DNA of 64,000 nucleotides from Sphaerolaimus hirsutus. Taxonomy: Eukaryota; Nematoda; Chromadorea; Monhysterida; Sphaerolaimidae. This document shows positions 12,170 to 24,025 of this stretch, one piece after another (within the stretch, counting starts at the first letter, position 1; each line of letters begins with the position of its first letter). The notes under the pieces are model-generated. The model was not told where the DNA came from and did no database searches. It saw nothing but the letters and a program-made list of their open reading frames with translations. The position numbers were made by a program, and so were the translations under genes. The DNA lies in assembly GCA_964036195.1 (NCBI GenBank), contig OZ038450.1, positions 11,472,701 through 11,536,700 on the forward strand, given 5' to 3'.

Positions 12170-12354
12170 CTCGGCGGACAGCACACCTAGTATGGAAACC
12201 TACCATAATTTGCTGAAAAAAATCTTGGGATAAATTTTGGTATTTACTTTTCCATAGTAAAAACGAAATATTATGATGTAAAAACTGTATAAATTTGGTT
12301 TATTATTCAGGTGGGTTATGGTAGGTTTTCATACTTAGTGTGATGTCCGCCGAG
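12170..12354. mobile_element. CTCGGCGGAC TIR element, TA-flanked
   Basis: 185-bp element with inverted ends CTCGGCGGACA and its complement, flanked by TA on both sides. An inner inverted block (GGAAACCTACCATAA and its near complement) lies behind the tips. Related copies, with the same tip but other interiors, are at 36090-36290, 38371-38617, 38624-38876, 47871-48058 and 62795-63050. Confidence 0.75.
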
Positions 12355-12907
12355 TACACCCAACGATGACATAAACACACTTATTAAAATCAAGACTCAT
12401 TGAGTTTCTGTGTTTTTGTTTCACACAGAAACACCGAAACTCTAAAATTTTGAAAAACTCAAAACTCAAATTTATAGAGTTGTTCATTGGATTCTAGGAA
12501 TATTGTGATGAGATAAACTGAACAAAATAAGGGATTGATGTATACGTTCAGGGCCCAACCTTAATCACTATGGCATCTGGTTATTCTGACAATTGTGGGA
12601 ATTGTGATCTGAGCATGGAAGATACACATTTTTGCACCAGCTCACACCACAAAGCTTAGGGCTAACCCCAAAGCATCATGACTCCCTGGCCACTGATAAA
12701 GCACACTATTTTGGACTGTTGGGTCATACGACTACACTGTGATGGTTGCGTGATCGCTGTTTGGTGGTGGGTACCACAGTCTTAACACAAAGTGTGCCAA
12801 AACATGTGGGCTGCATTCACATGCATTGACATGAATTCACATATCAGATGCTGTGACCAGAATCCTTTGTTTGGGATGAGTTAGAGTGGTGCAAAATGTA
12901 GCCTCCA

Positions 12908-13085
12908 GGTTTAGTGCCCTGTAAATTGTCAAGTAATGTGTCAAATGTCAGTCAAAACAAAAACGAAAAAAATTTTAATGTAACTTGCATGACAATTGAC
13001 GCTTTGCCTGCCACTTTGCATGACAATTGACACAAATTATGTTATTTGTCATGACATTTGACACATGGCTTTACACTTGGGTTGA
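12908..13085. mobile_element. CCCTGTAAA inverted-repeat element
   Basis: Left part TGCCCTGTAAATTGTCAAG and right part with TGACATTTGACACATGGC and TTTACACTTGGG form diverged inverted ends of the family described at 4890. No coding capacity. Confidence 0.5.
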
Positions 13086-13086
13086 G

Positions 13087-13155
13087 ACTGTCATCTGGTA
13101 GCTCAGTCAGTTATAGAATTCACACGATCAGTGAAAGTTCCCAAGTTGGAGCCCC
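13087..13155 (+). tRNA. tRNA-like pseudogene or SINE head
   Basis: It contains GGTAGCTCAGTCAGTTA, a good A-box / D-arm, then a perfect 5-bp stem TTCAC/GTGAA around a 7-nt loop, then a degraded B-box (AGTTGGAGCC). The loop has C instead of U at position 33 and the T-stem does not pair, so this is not a working tRNA. It may be the head of a tRNA-derived SINE. Confidence 0.4.
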
Positions 13156-13259
13156 AGCCATTTTGTACATTTATTTCTGTACTATTTATGTTTTAATAGG
13201 ACAAACGCCAAGTCAAAGTGCCTTGTTGTTGCAAGAAAGTTTAAGTGATAATTTTTAAA

Positions 13260-14313
13260 GCAAATTTACTGTTGGCAATTGGCACAATTCACCTTGAAAG
13301 ATTCTGTTCACCAAAAACTTCAAAACACAGGTATTTATTTTGGAAAAACTCCAAACAAAGAAAAGGTTTTTAAAGAAACTTTCCCATCGTTGATAATACT
13401 ATATACCAATTAACAAATATACATATATATTAATAAATATTTTCCTTCACACAATAAAAACATTGCTTTCACTATCAAATAATCTCACATATAATTCCCC
13501 ATGTTACTTACTTCATGAAATTATCTCAACATTCTGTGCAACGCATGCTGTTTGCTTAGTATAGACAAACTCAAAGTCTGTTTCTGATGGAAAATGTAAC
13601 TTTTAATGCCCAACTTTTAATGTTATTTGCTAGTATTTTTGATAGTATTTATTTTTTATTGAGACAATAACAAAAAGAACTAAACCAATTCTACAAGCAT
13701 CTTGCGAATTTGAAAAATGTTTTGTTTATATTATTTCATTATTATTATGAAACCAGGTTTAATCCAGCGGGGGAAGGAGTACAGTACAAAAGCTTTACTT
13801 CTGCTGTGGTCTGTTGTTAAAATACCACCGATGACCCACGAAAACTGATGTAATTGGAATTAGCAAAGAAGGCCTGTTATTGGAATTTGCAAAGCAAGCC
13901 TCCCACAAATATTGTTTAGTAAATATAAGAAAATACCATTTTAGCTTGAAAAATTTCTCTATTTCGTACAATAATTTAGTTTCTATCCACTCATTCCAAA
14001 AAATGCTTTATTAACACAATAACGTGCCATTTTTTGCTCAAATTGGACACAACAAGTTGATCATGTGCCTTCAGGCGGGTATCATTCAAGGGGAGGGGGA
14101 CTCATTCGTCTTACAAGGGGGGATTATTGAAGAGGAGGAATTATCAAAGAGGGAATTATTCAAGCAAATACGGTAAATGCATAGGCGGAAAGTAAATGTT
14201 TCAGGGGAATCTACATTCACTGAAGTTTTCGCCACTCACAGTTTACCTACGTCTATGGCAACATTAAATTAATTGCTTTCCTGCGGTTTCTATGCATTTT
14301 TATAAGTACCTAG
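13260..14313. other. Presumed intron; CCGTA relic only
   Basis: AT-rich DNA. At 14075-14175 there are ATTCAAGGGGAGG and TTATTCAAGCAAATACGGTA blocks, a decayed end of the CCGTATTT group. Nothing else recognised. Confidence 0.35.
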
Positions 14314-15680
14314 TAGGGTTGGCCGATGTTTTCTAAACTGTTTTTTTAATTAAAAAAATGTTGTTGTTTTTTAACACATGGGCATCGAAACCGTTTTTTT
14401 AAAAACATCAGTCAAACCTTTTTGTACTTATGCACTAGGTATTTTGCAATTTTTTGGGTGCAAGCGCGCAATTTCACGTGCCCATTACCATTCGTTTCAT
14501 TGGTTTTGAGGCATTTTTAGTGTGCAAGCTTCTATTTGTTCATGCTATTGTTTCATTATAAGCCATGATATGTCAGTGTAGTATACATAACCCAGTCAAT
14601 GTGATCCCATATACAGGGTGCGGCAATTTAGACCTACGCTCTAGATTTCGAATAACTTGTCACTGGGTGGTCGAATTAAGATCAAATTTTAGGTCAACAT
14701 TAACAACTATGTAAATAGGAAAGGATCCCTGCCAATATGGCTGCGATAGCTCCACTCTTTCTCAAGTTATTCATGCAAACACCAATAATTGTCGCTTTAC
14801 TACCACCTCATCCTCGTGCAATACACATTGACAGAACAGAAGCTGCAGATGAAACTTGCAAAGGAAATGTTTCCACAATTAGCCAGGCAGCCACTGTGAG
14901 CCCAGAAGCGCTTTTTGTCATTTTTTAAAACGTTAAATTGAATTTTTTTTAATTCCCCATTCAGTTGCAGTTGGCTATTGATAAGAGTGGTGGTCACATT
15001 GAGTGATCATCAGTTGCATTTTGTGAGTCGGTGCACATCACTCCTTCATAATAAAAATTTTGCACTGGTTATTGTGCATTTTTATCGCTCAATGCCTACC
15101 GTCACGAGGTGTTGTTGGTAGTGACAATTTTGCGTTTGCATGAATAACTTGAGAACGAGTGGAGCTATCGCAGCCATATTTTCAGGGATCCTTTTCTATT
15201 TAGTTGATAATGTTGACCTAAAATTTAAATTGTACCCAACCACCCAGTGACAAGTTATTCGAAATCTAGAGCGTAGGTCTAAATTGCCGCACCCTGTACT
15301 TGTACAGTGTGAAAAATCACTGCCAATGTATTAGCCTTCTTTGGTAACCTAATTTGAACACTACTCCATGCAAAACTTCACTTAGTCATGAATGTTCGAC
15401 AAAAGGCGATATGATCTAGGTACGCAATAAGTCGACGTAAAAGAGATATTTTTGACAGAAATCACCATTTATAATACTATCCCATAGCTCCACAGCCATT
15501 CTGTGGCTATATATAACATCACAAAGTACTAGGTATATTGTCTGATATACCTGTATATGTTGACCCATGACCATATTTGGGAGCTTTTAAAAAAAACGTT
15601 TTATTTATTTAAAAAATGTGTTTTAAAAAGTTGTTTTTTTTAGAAACAGTGTCGTCAAAAAACATTTTTTGCCATCCCTA
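14314..15680. mobile_element. hAT-type element, host of a nested element
   Basis: Ends TAGGGTTGGCC and GCCATCCCTA, flanked by gtacctag (14306-14313) and gtatctag (15681-15688), an 8-bp duplication with one change. Behind each tip lie T-runs broken by AAAACG-type motifs. The 683-bp element 14614-15296 is inserted inside. No transposase is seen. Confidence 0.75.
14614..15296. mobile_element. TA-flanked CAGGGTGCGGCAAT element
   Basis: Long inverted ends of about 170 bp start CAGGGTGCGGCAATTTAGAC and are flanked by TA, as for Tc1/mariner-type MITEs. The unique core is about 330 bp without a convincing protein frame. The copy at 29431-29970 has the same arms and a different core. Confidence 0.85.
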
Positions 15681-15900
15681 GTATCTAGCTAGGTATGTTC
15701 GTGGATTGGTTCAGTTTTTATTTTTCTAATATTCTTATTTGCAAGGTTGGATAGTGAGGATAGAAGATGTTGCGCATTCAAATAAATCTTTTCCACTGCA
15801 CTCCCATCCCATGTAAAAACTTGACGTTGATCAGAAAAGACATCCATGCTGAACAACTGACGCCCCTTCCGTCCCTCCCTCTGATTAAACTTTTTATTTA

Positions 15901-16288
15901 CCGTATTTCCTCGAAATACCCCCCTCAAAATGGGCACTATGAATTAATAGACCCCCTCGAAATACCCCCCCCCCAAATTGGGTGTAAACATAACGTTCAT
16001 GATAAAAGCTCCCGTTTGTTATCCGGGAAATACAGAGCACACGTTAAAACATTGACTGTGTTACGTGAGTACAGTGTTTATACCATTTACATACTTATAT
16101 AGGTCTATAAACACTTATTCCTGTTGATTATTGTTGCATTTTTCTACGTCTGCGTACGTTTCAGCCAACGAATTAGTACTGGGATTTAAAAAAATTTCTG
16201 GCGAAATAATAAACCCCCCTCAAAATACCCCCTTAAAATTCTCAGTCTGAAAAAATAAACCCCCTGGGGTTTTTTCGAGGAAATACGG
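15901..16288. mobile_element. CCGTATTTCCTCGAAATACC element, TA-flanked
   Basis: 388 bp with inverted ends CCGTATTTCCTCGAAATACC and ATTTCGAGGAAATACGG type, TA on each side. Just inside, the subterminal CTCGAAATACCCCC block is repeated. The interior carries a family core (around CACGTTAAAACATTGAC and GTTTATACCAT) also seen in the 23.6, 41.2 and 63.3 kb copies. Non-coding. Confidence 0.85.
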
Positions 16289-16431
16289 TAGTTGTAATAA
16301 AGTTACCTACTGCTGGGAGTGTGCATTGACGAAACATAGGGACGTTTCAATCAATGGTTGAATCTGTGTTTCCAATGACAGCACATGGTAAATATATTGA
16401 AAATTAGTGAAACGTTCTATTTAATACACTA

Positions 16432-17689
16432 CAGTGCAGAATAGTTGAGACTTTTCACACATAGATAAACAGTAGGCTGGGGGTCCACCGCACTTTTTTG
16501 CTTCCCAATTTCTTGTCGCTCGCCCAATTTTGATGCCGTTTGAGTATGTTGGGGTTTGATGCTGGGGCTACTACAAAATTTTTTTGTTTCCTCAAATAAT
16601 TCCCCAGGCCCGAGATAAGGGGGGTCTATAAAAGATGGTCAATAAATATACAAAAAATCGGCAATTGGGATGAGTGTCTTTGAGGCTTAATAACTCAACC
16701 ATTTCTTGGGTGATTTGAATCATTCAACACCTAAAATGATTGGGACAACCTGCAGATTCTATTTTTGTGGTTGGTTTAGTGATGTCTAAATTCGGTATGT
16801 CAATTTGACCCAGCTTTTGGACATAAAAATTTTTTTTTTGAACATGCTATCATATACTTTAGACAACGAGGATTCATTTAAAACAAAAATGAGTTCAATA
16901 TCTCTTTCCAATCAAAAGTGATGGCACTTCAAAGTTTTCGATGGTGTCTAAATATTTTATGCTTATTTTACTGGGGTTTGCAGCTTGAAAATTTTGTTAT
17001 TGATCAGTCTATAAAATACTTTAGACAGAGAGAATTAATATGACGAAAACGTTTTTTCAATATCTCTTTCCAATCAAAAGTTATAGCACTTACAAACTTC
17101 CATCTTCATTCCATTGAAAAAAATTGCACATTACTCATTCACAGTTGGGCCAACTTTTCTCCCTAATAGAGCAATCCCAAAAGCTCAAATTTACACACCA
17201 AATAGCCCCACTCAGTAGTATGCCTACCCCCATTTCTGAGTTGCTGGCAATAGATGCAAAACTGCAGCAAAAATAAATAAATGCCACATTTTCATATATG
17301 CATTGCCATATGCTGTTCATGCTTAGAATGTTTCTTGCTGCACACAGAGCTCAGCGATGCAGGCAAGCAGTTGCCATGGTAAACATTTTGTTAAAAAATG
17401 AACATAGGAATTGGATATAAACTTTAAAGTGAGATACTGGGTGGCTACTGCCCAAAACAAGAAAAGTCTCAACTATTCTGAAACATGAACAAACTGAGTT
17501 AATATGTTTGTACACTAGGAATATAGGTATGCAGATTTGAACTTGAGGGGCAGTCATCCCGGGCATGTGTAGTCAACCCCCCAGGGTACCCATGTATAGT
17601 ATCCAAATGTTTTGCATATCGGCCATTTTGAAATTCTGGCAACATTAATCACGCAGCGCAAAAAGTCTCAACTATTCTGCACGGTACTG
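16432..17689. mobile_element. Tc1-like element without recognisable transposase
   Basis: TA-flanked ends CAGTGCAGAATAGTTGAGAC (left) and GTCTCAACTATTCTGCACGG (right, with CAGTAC tip). Tips starting CAGT after TA and a length of 1.26 kb fit the Tc1/mariner superfamily. An extra copy of GTCTCAACTATTCTG is at about 17464. The interior frames are short and show no DDE motif that I can recognise, so it is a decayed or non-autonomous copy. Confidence 0.6.
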
Positions 17690-19012
17690 TATTGCTCTCT
17701 CATGGCGTCTACTCTGCTTCAACCCCGAATACGTTCTGTTTTTTCATCAATCTTTTTCGCACGATTTCCATTTGAACATAATATTTTTAGTGAGACATGA
17801 GCGACATTTAAATATCAGAGCATCAATTTAAACAAGACCAAATGTGCAACGACACCTTAATCGTAGTTCTGAACACCCATGATGTTCACACCACCAATTT
17901 TCCAAATATATTTGTGTTGTGGCCCTCGTTCAACGTTATCTCTACCTGCCGTTCTATTGGAGGCTGCCGTTCTATTCTTTTCGTGGGTGTAAAAAAGTGC
18001 CAAAAGCTGCCGTTCTATTGGAGGTGCCGTTCTATTGGAGGTATGCCGTTCTATAAGAAGAAATACGGTATATATGCTTCATATTGCCTATTTTTAGCTG
18101 TTATAATACCATTTTAGTGATTTTTTTTCCTTTTCATACTTCTACACCTAAACCCCTGTGAACCCTGCCAAAAATGTTTCAGCTGTCTATCCGTCCGGAT
18201 GAGAGATTTACTACCAACCTAAATTTATGAACACACGCAGGGGCTCAAATCTACAATACCCCTGAATGAATTCACCTATCACAAATCGATTGGCATAGGC
18301 ATGATTAGTTAAGGCAGAGCGTAATGATAGGCCGTATTGCGCTTACCGGATTTCCTCGAATTATTCATTCCCCTTGAATTGACCTCCCCCCTTGAAATAC
18401 CCGCATGTCTGAGCGAGCTGTGGAAAAATACTTAATTAAAATAATTTAGTGGCTTTGGTCCATTGATTTGGTGCTATTTTAAAATAAAATGTTGAATGAA
18501 TCCTATACCTAAATCGTCATACTTTTTATGAATTGTCTGTGACGTGACACATGAAAAAAAACTTGGCAGGACTTTTAAAAAATTGGCGAAAAAATTGCGG
18601 GGTGGGTAACAAAGTAGATGAAACAAATAATTAGAATGGTATAGAAGGAAGTAGCCGTGATCTGAAATAGAATTTCGGTAACAAAATCGTTTAAAAAAAT
18701 TAAAATCGCCATTTACGTAGGAACGACTAACAAAAATATTCTTACTGAAATGGGCAAAACTATACGCGGATGTAAAATCCACGCTAAACTCTGGCGCTTA
18801 TGCACTTTTAGAATGGAACTCTTCAAGTAGCAGCTTGAAGGTAATTTCCAAAAGTGTTCCGCGTTCATCACACGCTACGTAGAGAAAACATTACATAGGC
18901 AAGTCTCAATTATATAGGTAAACTTGTTCCTTTCTCAAGTACCCGTTGCGAATATCGCTAAGTGGTCGGCTGCACGCGCCAATCTGTCCAATATCAAGTA
19001 TCCATGCAAACA
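17690..19012. other. Presumed intron with CCGTATTTCTTC relic
   Basis: At 17950-18070 there are four copies of CCGTTCTATTGGAGG-type blocks ending in AAGAAGAAATACGGTA, the right half of an element of the 60424-60710 family. At 18345-18400 is a CCGGATTTCCTCGAATTATT fragment. Otherwise no feature. Confidence 0.45.
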
Positions 19013-19017
19013 CCAAC

Positions 19018-19293
19018 CGCACAGTAGCGACGACGAGCCGTGCGCGCTGCTCGAAGGCGCCATGCGCGCGTCCGGGTCGGCCGAGTTGTTGCCGCGCGGC
19101 CGGCCGAACAGCTGTTGATTTGCGCCGCCGCCGCTGCCGCCGGTAGACGCGCTGACGCTCTCGCACGAGGTGCGCTCGCGGCCCGTGGCGCGCAGCCTGT
19201 CGATGCTGGGCACGATGAACGGGATCTCCTGGCCGTCGGTCGTTTTCGACCTGCGCGTGATATCGTCGTCGTGTACACGGTCGACCTTTGCAC
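19018..19293 (-). CDS. Candidate 5' exon of the C2-domain gene
   Basis: GC-rich open frame in AT-rich surroundings, on the strand of the C2 gene. It reads through RRSKTTDGQEIPFIVPSID, then RERTSCESVSASTGGSGGG and a Ser/Ala-rich tail. The start follows a pyrimidine-rich tract (acceptor near 19293 or 19285). Several GT donors are possible at 19013-19023. Strong codon bias and a Ser/Gly-rich composition like that of the 7.6-8.0 kb exon suggest the variable N-terminal linker of the same protein. Joining to that exon is inferred from strand, order and composition only. It could belong to an alternative transcript. Confidence 0.6.
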
Positions 19294-19418
19294 CTTGTCA
19301 AGGGACAGGACGAGTTTTGGATTAAAGAAAATAAAGTCTGTAACTACCGTGCAATCTCACGCTTAAAAAGTACGAGAATAGGAAATAACTTTATTTCCAA
19401 CCATATTTATATTATATA

Positions 19419-19570
19419 CCGTATTTCTTATAATCGAAGGGCGCTATTCAATTTTTTTCGTCAACTTTTTACCCGCCTTTCTATTAGAGACGCCCTTCTA
19501 TTGGAGACCCGCCCTTCTATTAGAGACGCCCTTCTATTGGAGACCCGCCCTTCTATTAGAAGAAATACGG
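19419..19570. mobile_element. CCGTATTTCTTATAATCG element, TA-flanked
   Basis: 152 bp with TA on each side, left end CCGTATTTCTTATAATCG and right end CTATTAGAAGAAATACGG. The interior is a tandem array of GCCCTTCTATTRGAGAC units (about five). It is a small member of the 60424-60710 sub-family. Confidence 0.75.
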
Positions 19571-19677
19571 TATATATATATTAGCCAGTTTTTAGATCGG
19601 TTTCCATGCCGCTTGTAAAAAAACTTCATTTTAGATCCACTTTACTCGTCACTAGTAACTAAGGTTAACTACTGACT

Positions 19678-19892
19678 TTTCGGGATCGGGATCAGGATGG
19701 GTTTTTTGAGTTTTCAGGATTGGGATTGTTTTTTTGTGAATTCGGGATCGGGATTGAATTCGAAACATTTTGGATCAGGCTTGGCTTTTGAGATTTCGGA
19801 ATCTGGTTCGGTATTGTAGCTTCGGGATCAGGATCGGGACAACAAAACCCCGAAATTTTTCCTGATTCGGGATCGCAATCGGGATCCCGTTT
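19678..19892. repeat. Degenerate GGGATCGGGAT repeat
   Basis: Low-complexity stretch of variants of CGGGATCGGGAT interrupted by T-runs, over about 215 bp. It resembles the repeat interiors of the hAT-type elements, but I could not pair its ends. A similar GATCCCGATCCCGG patch lies inside 29431-29970. Confidence 0.6.
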
Positions 19893-19932
19893 GGGGACTA
19901 CTCGGAACAGGGTGAAATGTTTCAAGTGCACT

Positions 19933-20150
19933 CTTCGCTCGGCACTTGTATTAGTGCGCGTGCACGGACCGATCGCGGAAGCAGCCGTCGTGAACTGCGC
20001 GGAACAGGCCGTCCGCGTCGGCCCTTCGGATCAATTTTTGGTAGGATGCGGCCTGCTTCATTGCGCTCCCGCTTTTTATTTCGGCAATCGGTGCGTCGGT
20101 GAAAAACTCTGTCAGCGTGCACTTGAAGCTAGTAACTCGACCAAGTGCCG
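19933..20150 (-). CDS. Weak candidate exon
   Basis: GC3-rich open frame on the - strand reading FKCTLTEFFTDAPIAEIKSG and, further on, LIRRADADGLFRAVHDGCF. Composition and codon use look coding, but splice sites are poor and the + strand is also open. I do not recognise the protein. It could be an exon of the C2 gene, an unrelated exon, or chance in a GC-rich patch. Confidence 0.25.
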
Positions 20151-20199
20151 TTTTTTTAGTTTGACATGTATTCATGTATATAAATATTTCCCGAAGGAA

Positions 20200-20960
20200 C
20201 GGTAACTGCCGGTTGGTTCTGTCGGTTTCTTCTGCACCGGACCGCCGAGCTTGAAATTTGACAATTGAATTTGGCGTGACAGACTTACGGTGCTGTGTAC
20301 TTACATTTTTCTATCGATTCCGTCCCAACAAATGTGAGGAAAAATGAAAGCGATGGCGTGCGGTGCGCCTCTCCAGTTGAACACTTGCCGCCTGATGCGC
20401 ACCTCGTGATACGGCCGAGTTGAATGCCCAGTGCATATCTTATGCGCATACTTTTGCATAAAAGAGCGGGCGCGGCTGGGTCTAAAGCGCACATGGGCCA
20501 AGCGAAGCCGCGGCTGAACCAGGACGTTAATGTATGCGGCTTGGCGGCCCTACTTTTTCACACCTTCGCCGCCACCGCGCCGACCGCTGGGTTCGCGCAA
20601 TTTGTCGGCGGGCGCGCGCAGGTCCGCTGTTTGCTCAATCAGCGTATTCCGTTTCTTCGAACGGCCCCGGCCCTGTCACACGCACGCGACCGGGCGCACC
20701 GGCGCCGATGGATCACGCATTGCGTGGAATGGTAGTGCAGTGCGCCGCGTCCCGCTGTTTCGCGCCGCCGCGCACGACAAGTTTTCCGAGAGACGCGCTC
20801 TCGCCCAAGGCTCGCCGGCGCATTTATATGCTTGCAGATTGAAGCGGGACAAAGCGGTGGGAAATTTCACCTGCGTCGGCTATATAAATAGGTTTGTTCG
20901 ACGCGCGACCGGCGTTAATTCAGCGCCGACGCTTGGGAAATTTGAAAATGTCATCAAATA
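20200..20960. other. CpG-rich patch, possible promoter
   Basis: Local GC and CpG content rise sharply, and TATATAAATAG (20880-20890) is a good TATA box on the + strand. I could not identify a coding exon. It may be a promoter with a non-coding first exon. Confidence 0.3.
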
Positions 20961-21185
20961 AGTCATCAAATAACGATGACGTCTCATGCTTTCAGAAAAC
21001 AATTTCTTCGCTTCTGTATCGCACAATTAATTGTACTTGGACTCTGCACACATGAGCTATCTCGAGTAAATTAGTAAATACCACCTCCCATCCGGATTCT
21101 ATCCAATTTTATTATCTCTCGTTCCTCGCATTTTTATACCAATTTAGATGACGTAGGCTCGCTGGCCATGTAAACAAACCCGCTG

Positions 21186-21390
21186 GCCATGTAAACCGGG
21201 CTATTGATGGAAAAGCGCCAGAAAAAGAGCGCGAGGCTTTTTGCCGCGCCGCGCCGGCTCTATGGCGTCATTGGGAAAGTGGGCGCGAAGCGCCAAGGGC
21301 GTCACAGTAAAAGGCCGCCACGGCCGCCATATGGCGCCATTCTGTACATAGGCACGTGGCGCCAGGGGCGCCATGGTGCCATTTGAAAAA
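21186..21390. repeat. GGCGCCATGG-rich repeat
   Basis: Dense overlapping GGCGCC and ATGGCGCCAT palindromes. The same vocabulary recurs at 21880-22070, 40797-41070 and 46590-46612 and inside the MITEs at 2.5 and 8.2 kb. No clear terminal structure. Confidence 0.5.
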
Positions 21391-21879
21391 TAGGGTGCCG
21401 GGATAAAAAAATAAGTGCGTACAATACTCTGTGTGTGTGCTAAAAATGTTTCTACAGCACTGTAGTATACACATTCACTTCTTAATGCACGTTCTACAGG
21501 ATTAAATGAACAAAAACGAGACTAGCAACAAAAAAATTTTTCATGAAATCCATGAGACGTTCAGTTCAAACACAATGAAAATTGTTATTTGATTACAATC
21601 CATTGACTTGAAAAAGATTTTTCCAATTAATTCTTTCCAATTGATGATTCCAATTGTTTTCTTGAAATGGACAAAAACGGAATTGCAATCATTTGAATCT
21701 GTTTATTTATAAGTTTGCGAGTTTGATGGTCCATCATTCTAATTTTCTGGTCCATCAGACGCATCTGATGAAGTGTTGAATGAAAGGTTTCCACCCACTC
21801 ACACCACTTCGTCCATTTTTCTGTTGGATTTTGATCATCCATGGATGCATTTTTTTCATTTACACAGCACTCACCTCGA

Positions 21880-22070
21880 AACCCTGCGGGCGCCTTTTTG
21901 GCGCCCTCTTAAAGCAGGGCGCCTCAGGAAAAAGTCGCCAAGCACCAAGTCGCCATGGCGCCTTTCAGAATGTGGGCGCGGATGGCAGGCGTTAATGGAC
22001 AACGGAAAAAAGGCGCCAAACGCCAATGGCGCCATGGCGCTGCACTCTCAAATGGCGACATTCCACCACT
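21880..22070. repeat. GGCGCCATGG-rich repeat, second copy
   Basis: Same composition as 21186-21390. It is followed by ACATTCCACCACTAGACCGA and CATTCTACCCGACGG, similar to what follows the 40797-41070 copy, which suggests a real family. Confidence 0.5.
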
Positions 22071-22176
22071 AGACCGATCGGACATGTCATTCTACCCGAC
22101 GGCCATGCAGACCCATGTAAAATATATGATCAGAAATCTTTACTCATCATTTTTTGACATTATTCAAGGAATATCT

Positions 22177-22300
22177 TCACTTTTCACTCTTTAAAGTTCT
22201 GAACACATTTGAATAAAGTCAAATATGATAAGTAATGACATTTCTCATCATATTTGACCTTACTGACATGTGTTCAGCACTTTAAAAAGTGAAAAGTGAC
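22177..22300. repeat. Inverted repeat, 124 bp
   Basis: CACTTTTCACTCTTTAAAG...GAACACAT and TCAAATATGAT are repeated in inverted order across a short centre (near 22240). Probably a small foldback element. Confidence 0.65.
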
Positions 22301-22793
22301 AAAGAAAACTCAAAAATAGACATTTTTGATGCTACATTGGCAGCGGGTTTACGGTATGTCGCATTGCAGCGTGATACTAATGACTCGACATTTCGCGATT
22401 GTAACATTCAGTGCCAATGACATTTTAGGCTGGCATTATGGCGGTAAGTACCATCCACAGATCCACCAGATATGATAGAATGACATCTCGCAATGTGCTA
22501 ATAACATACTTTGATCTTGCACAGGATGGTCAAGTTAAAATGAAAAAGTTAACTCGTGCATGTGCATTATAAATTGAGATAATGCTTCCTGTTCAACCGG
22601 GTGTAAATGCGCAGTAGTCACCATGCGTGATACAAACTTGCATCATATTGATAGCATGGGAAGCAATATAACCTTGCCTCTAGTAATTAGAATTGAAAGA
22701 TCATGTGATCACATTTTCGTTTGGTAACTGCCAAACTTAACTAAGAATGGTTAGATACGGCTTGGTGAAGTTATTTCTCTAAATTTTTATCTA
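22301..22793. other. No feature seen
   Basis: AT-rich presumed intron; no exon or paired repeat recognised. Confidence 0.3.
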
Positions 22794-23515
22794 CCATATT
22801 TCCTCGAAATACCACCCCCCCCTTGAATTAACCCCCCTCGAAATACCCCCCTTGAATTAACCCCCACTCGAAATACACCCAGTCTTCAATGAGGTACATC
22901 ATGTATGCAATGTACATGGTCCGGCTGAAAAGTCCCCGGGCAGTGCTCGCCATTTGCGCTAGGGGTTAGCTACGGTCATAAAATTTTGACAGGTTAAGAT
23001 ATCAGGTGTCTTGAGTTTTCACACAAAATTTCACATCTCTAGCTCCACCCACTGAGGAACTGTGGTGGTTTCAATTTCGGTCATTTGTACATCAGTACAA
23101 AATGACCGTAATTGTAACCCCCACAGTTCCGCAGTGGGTGGAGCTAGAGGGTTAAAATTTTGGGTGAAAACTCAAAACACCTGATATCTTAACCTGTCAA
23201 AATTTTATGACCGTAGCTTACCCAAAGCGCGAATGGCGAGCACTGCCCGGGGACTTTTCAGCCGGACCAAGTAGTAGTTTGTATAGCTATTTATATCTAC
23301 GTTTTTATGTTCTAATATTTATGTTCTAATATGTCCTGTTTTGTGACATTTATTACCAGTTTTGGGTGTGTAAAGCGCATTCTTTACTACTGACCTTATG
23401 AAAATTTCTGACGAAATAATAACCCACCCCTCGAATAAGCCCCCCTCGAAATACCCCCCTCAAAATTTCCACTCTGAAAAAATAAACCCCCTGGGGGTAT
23501 TTCGAGGAAATACGG
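22794..23515. mobile_element. CCGTATTTCCTCG element with nested palindrome
   Basis: TA-flanked, left end CCATATTTCCTCGAAATACC, right end ATTTCGAGGAAATACGG. The 722-bp length is inflated by the foldback at 22918-23268, which sits in the middle of the family core. Confidence 0.8.
22918..23268. mobile_element. 351-bp foldback element
   Basis: Almost the entire length is an inverted repeat: GGTCCGGCTGAAAAGTCCCC... to its complement, with arms of about 165 bp, few mismatches, and a short centre near 23093 (TTTGTACATCAGTACAAA). No obvious target duplication. Nested in 22794-23515. Confidence 0.85.
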
Positions 23516-23579
23516 TAAATAATCATCAAAATGTATTTGTTGAATTGGTGCCATTTTAATAAATAAGTTATTCAAATTA

Positions 23580-24025
23580 CCGTATTTCCTCGAAATACCC
23601 CCGGGGGGTTTATTGTTTCAGAGTGAGAATTTTGAGGGGGGGTTAAACGAGGGGGGGGGTATTTCGAGGGGGGGGTTTATTATTTCGCCAGAAATTTTTT
23701 GAAATCCCAGTACTAAAATGTCGTCTGAAACGTACGCAGACGTCGAAAAATGCAACAAAAATCGCCATTTATAAGACTCTAAAGACATTTATAAGTGTGT
23801 AGACGTGCAAACACTGTTCTCACATAACAGAGTCATCGTTTTTAACGTGTGTTCTGCATTGTCGGGATGACAAACCGCAGCCTTTGTCATTTACGTTCTC
23901 TATACACTAAATTTGGGGGGGGGTATTTCGAGGGGGGGGTTTATAAGTTCATAGTGTCCATTTTGAGGGGGGGTATTTCGAGGGGGGGGGTATTTCGAGG
24001 GGGGGGGTATTTCGAGGAAATACGG
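23580..24025. mobile_element. CCGTATTTCCTCGAAATACC element, TA-flanked
   Basis: 446 bp, TA on each side, with long G-runs alternating with GTATTTCGAG. The interior has the family core in reverse orientation to 15901-16288. Confidence 0.85.

Noticed and set aside
16432-17689. Coding Tc1 transposase
   Set aside because: Length and tips fit, but I find no frame with HTH or DDE features.
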